Assembly (NCBI RefSeq): GCF_030463565.1
Contig: NC_134655.1
Span: forward strand, 7,886,372 to 7,950,371
Reading direction: 5' to 3'
Source of the DNA: Pelecanus crispus
Lineage: Eukaryota; Chordata; Aves; Pelecaniformes; Pelecanidae
DNA length: 64,000 nt
A program made the position numbers and the translations under genes. Shown here one piece after another: positions 58,901-64,000 of the stretch. A model generated the notes under the pieces. That model worked only from the letters and a program-made list of their open reading frames with translations, had not been told where the DNA came from and did not search any database. Within the stretch, counting starts at the first letter, position 1. Each line of letters opens with the position of its first letter.

Positions 58901-61509
58901 TACTGTGAATAAAACATGAAAAGTTAAAAATGGCCAGCAAGTGTTACTGAAAGCCAACACCAAGAGATTAGCTTAATACTGGGGAGGGGGGGGGGGGGGG
59001 GGCAGCGGGGAAGAAGAGTTTTAATCAAACTGCCAGCCCTCCTTTTGGTATTAGGTGAGTTCCACTGGTTACTATCTCCTAATTCTGATTAAATTCTCTT
59101 TGCTTTTCATGTTTTTAAATGCACACCAAATTCAGTGGCGAGTCCTGGATCATTCATGTAGCTGACTGAATTTGTCTGGCACTATCTGCACAGCAGGTTT
59201 TGCACAGAGTAGCCAGGATGTGCAAGGTGCTAGTACTAAGCTTTCCACGCTGTCTGAAAAAGGCTCTGCTCTATGACAACAAAACTGACTTGGAGAACAG
59301 CCTATTTATTGGAAAGGCCAAATACAGATGAGCGCTGAGGCCCGTCTACTGGATCATGCGCAGAGCAGGAAACAGGTTGCTGTCTACTTACCTACTTAAA
59401 TACAACTTTGACCTGTCTCTTTGAAGAACAACAGGTTGCTTACAGTTTTTAACTAGACAAGTTTAATGACAAGATTGGTCTTCTTTCTGTTGAGCAACCC
59501 TAATAACTGGTTAAAAATCCATGTCTTTTATAACCTACTTGCATTACCCTAGAATACAAGACTTTTTACTCAGTATAGCTCAGGGAACTCAGAAATATCA
59601 TCTGTACCAACATTCTAACAGTCAGTCTGGGGGAGGAAAGAAGAATAACCCAAAAACATCCCAAGAAAATCTCACTGCTGGGTCATTTGCTCCTAGTAGA
59701 AGATGCCTGTGGTCTCAAACTTACACTTGCAGTTTAGCAGAGCCTGCAATAACACTGGCCAGTGTATTGAGATATCGGTACATGCACTTTTACATCATGA
59801 ACTGAGCAGGCATACAAAGCAGCATCTCATTTTTTATACTAGTTATTATTTAGCAGTAGAGTAACAGCAACAGCCTCAAAAAACTAATTTGGTGCCGGTG
59901 TCAGAGCAACTTGGATATATTCTCTTGAAATCCATCATGTCTTCAAAGACTACTAAACCTTTAAAGGAAAAACCGCTGTCCTGCAAGCTGCTAATCGCAG
60001 AGCAGCAACAGCAGAAGACGACTGGAGATTTCTTCCAGCTCTGCACAATCTGGAGGCTGCCTCCACCCGCTCTGGGGGACACAGGCCCTTGGGTGAATCC
60101 GCGCAGTGGGGTCCCTGCCCTGCCTCCAGATGATTTGAAGGACTGTTTGCTCCCTCTACAGTAGGAAGCATTTATTGCACACCTTAAGGTAGGCGAAATT
60201 AAACCCAGATAGGGCTTAGGAGACGGCCAGGCTTCCTGGCACTGGTATAACCTTTTGGTCTCCTTTGCTCTTGCACTAGACATCAAATACAGCTCAACAT
60301 CTGTATTTACTTTTGTCCCATTGTCTCTGCCTATATGTAGTTTTATTGCTTTCAATTATTGTAAGGAAACCCTAGATACATTGCTCCATTTCTGACACTG
60401 TGCAGCAACACTTTTAAAGACAAAACAGCTACCAGCTGCTTTGAGTCCTTATTGACTCAAATCAGGAAGAACAAGCCTGAAAGGAAGTCAGCTGAGAGAA
60501 CGTGCATGTAAGGGTCACAGCACTACACTGTGCTGCACAGCAGTCGGTCTCCTCTCAGCTGGCCACAAACAAGCTGTTCTTCTGCTGTGCTAATCAACTC
60601 TTCGATTATTCTGTGATTACTTTGCGTACAGCAATTTACTCCAGTAACTAACTCTGATTTTGGTGGTCAAACGTACCTTGAGAAAATCTCACCTGTCTTG
60701 CCTTACCACAGGGAGAAGCCTCACAGGCAAAAATCAAACAGGCAGAGCATTTTCAGTCTTACAACCCCAGCTGCAGTAAGACACCTGCGCTTTGAGGTTC
60801 CTTTATTTTCTCCCGCACGTTATGAAAATATCCATGGGGCCTCCGACTTTCACATGCCCTACACAATCTGACAGCGACCGGACCAGTGGCTCTGGGACGA
60901 GAGGTGAGAGAGGAATGATTTTAACAGTGCTCAGCATGAGTTTGGGGGCCCCCCACAGCTGCAGAACTCCGTGCCTCGCCCTCCCGGATTTTACAGAATT
61001 TTAGAATGCAACCAAGAAAATCCGTCGCTGTACTTAACCCCCAGCTTTGGCTTCCTGCAGGGAAAAGCAATGGGAAGCGTCCCAGGAGAGCTGCAGCGCT
61101 GCCCACGCACGGCAGAGGGGCGCAGCCCCTCCAGCTGCCCTCCCCTTCCCAACGGGATCCACGGCTTCCTCCAGGGACGCGGCGCCTGCCCGCCGGCTCT
61201 GTCCGGGAAATCCCCCCCGTCCCTCTGCGGCGGGGCAGCCAGGGCCCCTCCCGCGCCCACGGCAGGCGCCGGGGAGCACCGGGGCAGGGCGAGCCCCGGC
61301 CGCCGGCCCAGGGCAGGCCACGCTCGGGCCCTACCTCTGAGGAGCCGCCGGAAGGTCTCCTTGCCCACCTCCTGCACGCCCCGGGCCATGGCCTCCACCT
61401 CGGCCGGCACCCGCGGCCCCAGGAAGCCGCACCCGCGGCCGCCGCCGCTCTCGCCGTGCCCGTAGGCCGCCGCCGCCGCGGCCTTGCCCCCCGCCGCCGC
61501 CGCCGCCAT
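43884..61509 (-). CDS. COMMD5: COMMD5, COMM domain-containing protein 5 (7 coding exons, 229 aa)
   Basis: Subunit of the COMMD ring of the Commander/CCC complex, which works with retriever in endosome-to-surface recycling; also known as HCaRG. Exons in transcript order: 61509-61335, 58070-57910, 56767-56739, 52601-52551, 48512-48417, 46592-46517, 43985-43884. All introns are GT-AG, phases match, and the total is 690 nt. The N-terminus (1-28) is Ala/Gly-rich; [16 protein letters not shown] then starts the conserved helical domain (29-135). The COMM domain spans about 154-222 with [24 protein letters not shown] and [15 protein letters not shown]. These match my memory of human COMMD5 (224 aa; [20 protein letters not shown]). 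The start ATG has strong context (GCC before, G after). The gene is head-to-head with FAM199X. Confidence 0.96.
46517..46592 (-). CDS. COMMD5: COMMD5 coding exon 6 (COMM domain)
   Basis: 76 nt, completing Ser171 then residues 172-196 ([20 protein letters not shown]). It ends in phase 0 at GTAAGT. The acceptor is AATTTCAG. Confidence 0.95.
48417..48512 (-). CDS. COMMD5: COMMD5 coding exon 5 (COMM domain start)
   Basis: 96 nt, residues 139-170 with split end codons. It ends in [17 protein letters not shown], the beginning of the COMM domain with its conserved Trp162. The acceptor reads CTCTGTAG and the donor GTATAA. Confidence 0.95.
48513..52550 (-). other. COMMD5: COMMD5 intron 4
   Basis: A 4.0-kb AT-rich intron with no recognised gene or mobile element. 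A small duplication of TGTAAGAAGCCAA lies near 49,158-49,193 and an A/T-only tract near 49,470-49,491. COMMD5 introns 5 (46593-48416) and 6 (43986-46516) are equally featureless. Confidence 0.65.
52551..52601 (-). CDS. COMMD5: COMMD5 coding exon 4 (51 nt)
   Basis: 51 nt, encoding (R)[16 protein letters not shown] plus AG. It aligns with human CIPQDLVGDLASVVFGSQ. The acceptor is CTCTTTAAG and the donor GTTAGT. Confidence 0.93.
52602..56738 (-). other. COMMD5: COMMD5 intron 3
   Basis: A 4.1-kb intron holding the plus-oriented CR1 fragment at 54209-54437; otherwise nothing recognisable. Intron 2 (56768-57909) is likewise empty. Confidence 0.7.
54209..54437 (+). mobile_element. CR1 LINE 3' end, plus orientation (COMMD5 intron 3)
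   Basis: About 230 bp of a 5'-truncated CR1. It has the motifs GGAACAGGCTGCCCAGAGAG and CATCCCTGGAGGTGTTCAAA, then GGTTGGACTGGATGATCTTA, and ends CGATTCTATGATTCTATA, the octamer-type CR1 terminus. It is antisense to COMMD5. It encodes no intact protein. It looks moderately young because the 3' terminus is well preserved. Confidence 0.93.
56739..56767 (-). CDS. COMMD5: COMMD5 coding exon 3 (29-nt microexon)
   Basis: Only 29 nt: VFKEDLKEL plus AG of the next codon, between CTTCCTAG and GTATGC. It aligns with human DTFRDQLQEL and is required to keep the frame between exons 2 and 4. Too short for automatic ORF calling. Confidence 0.9.
57910..58070 (-). CDS. COMMD5: COMMD5 coding exon 2
   Basis: 161 nt, completing Val59 then residues 60-112, ending in phase 0 at GTAAGT. 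It contains [20 protein letters not shown], which aligns with human LPEEQLGALLAGMHTLLQQA. The acceptor reads TTATTCACAG. Confidence 0.95.
58071..61334 (-). other. COMMD5: COMMD5 intron 1
   Basis: A 3.3-kb intron, GC-rich near exon 1 and AT-rich beyond. It includes the G17 run at 58986-59002 and a 159-codon minus-strand open frame (59876-60355) with no recognised homology or splice context, judged non-coding. Confidence 0.65.
58981..59002. repeat. G-rich homopolymer tract (G4-A-G17)
   Basis: Four Gs, one A and seventeen Gs on the plus strand, a C-run in the COMMD5 pre-mRNA. The non-template strand for COMMD5 is C-rich; the template is G-rich and could form a G-quadruplex. Length is unreliable in most sequencing data. 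Confidence 0.9.
61335..61509 (-). CDS. COMMD5: COMMD5 coding exon 1
   Basis: 175 nt, residues 1-58 plus one base, ending at GTAGGG. The first 28 residues are two poly-Ala blocks and a Gly-rich stretch from GC-rich triplet runs; the conserved part begins at [14 protein letters not shown] and ends in FRRLLR. Confidence 0.94.

Positions 61510-64000
<2,491 letters not shown>

Noticed and set aside
59876-60355. A 159-codon minus-strand frame in COMMD5 intron 1
   Set aside because: It has no recognisable domain or homology and is not needed for the COMMD5 frame; its poly-Cys/Ser stretch comes from a GCAGCAACAGCAG-type repeat.

Overview
The window is ordinary vertebrate nuclear DNA and almost certainly comes from a bird. 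Genes are split into short exons with GT-AG introns, promoters sit in CpG islands inside AT-rich surroundings, and interspersed repeats are few. Two fragments match the CR1 LINE family, and one keeps the avian CR1 3' end with its ATTCTATG-type octamer. No bacterial, phage, CRISPR or plasmid features are present, and I did not recognise any retroviral element.

Layout. Positions 1 to about 16,260 are AT-rich DNA with no recognisable gene. They hold homopolymer runs, a Z-DNA-type alternating tract, a CRE-like palindrome and a CpG cluster. Positions 16,260-36,866 hold LONRF3 on the minus strand. Twelve coding exons (21,714-36,740) splice to a 741-residue protein with two RING fingers, a TPR-like region and a LON substrate-binding domain. 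Its 3' UTR may extend several kb further, and its CpG-island promoter has a TATA box, an E-box, an inverted repeat and a uORF. Positions 37,430-43,460 are intergenic and include a minus-oriented CR1 fragment. Positions 43,460-61,509 hold COMMD5 on the minus strand: seven coding exons, 229 residues. Positions 61,510-61,756 form a compact CpG-rich head-to-head promoter. Positions 61,757-61,944 are the first coding exon of FAM199X on the plus strand, whose first intron runs off the right edge.

How the genes relate. They belong to different processes: LONRF3 is a predicted RING-type ubiquitin ligase, COMMD5 is a Commander (endosomal recycling) subunit, and FAM199X is poorly characterised. COMMD5 and FAM199X probably share a bidirectional promoter. 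In human, as I recall, LONRF3 and FAM199X are X-linked while COMMD5 is on chromosome 8 with its coding sequence in one exon. Here COMMD5 has seven coding exons and lies between the two X-type genes. This suggests that the mammalian COMMD5 may be a retrocopy that replaced a parent gene on the proto-X. That is the most interesting idea the window offers. I found no previously undescribed molecular system.
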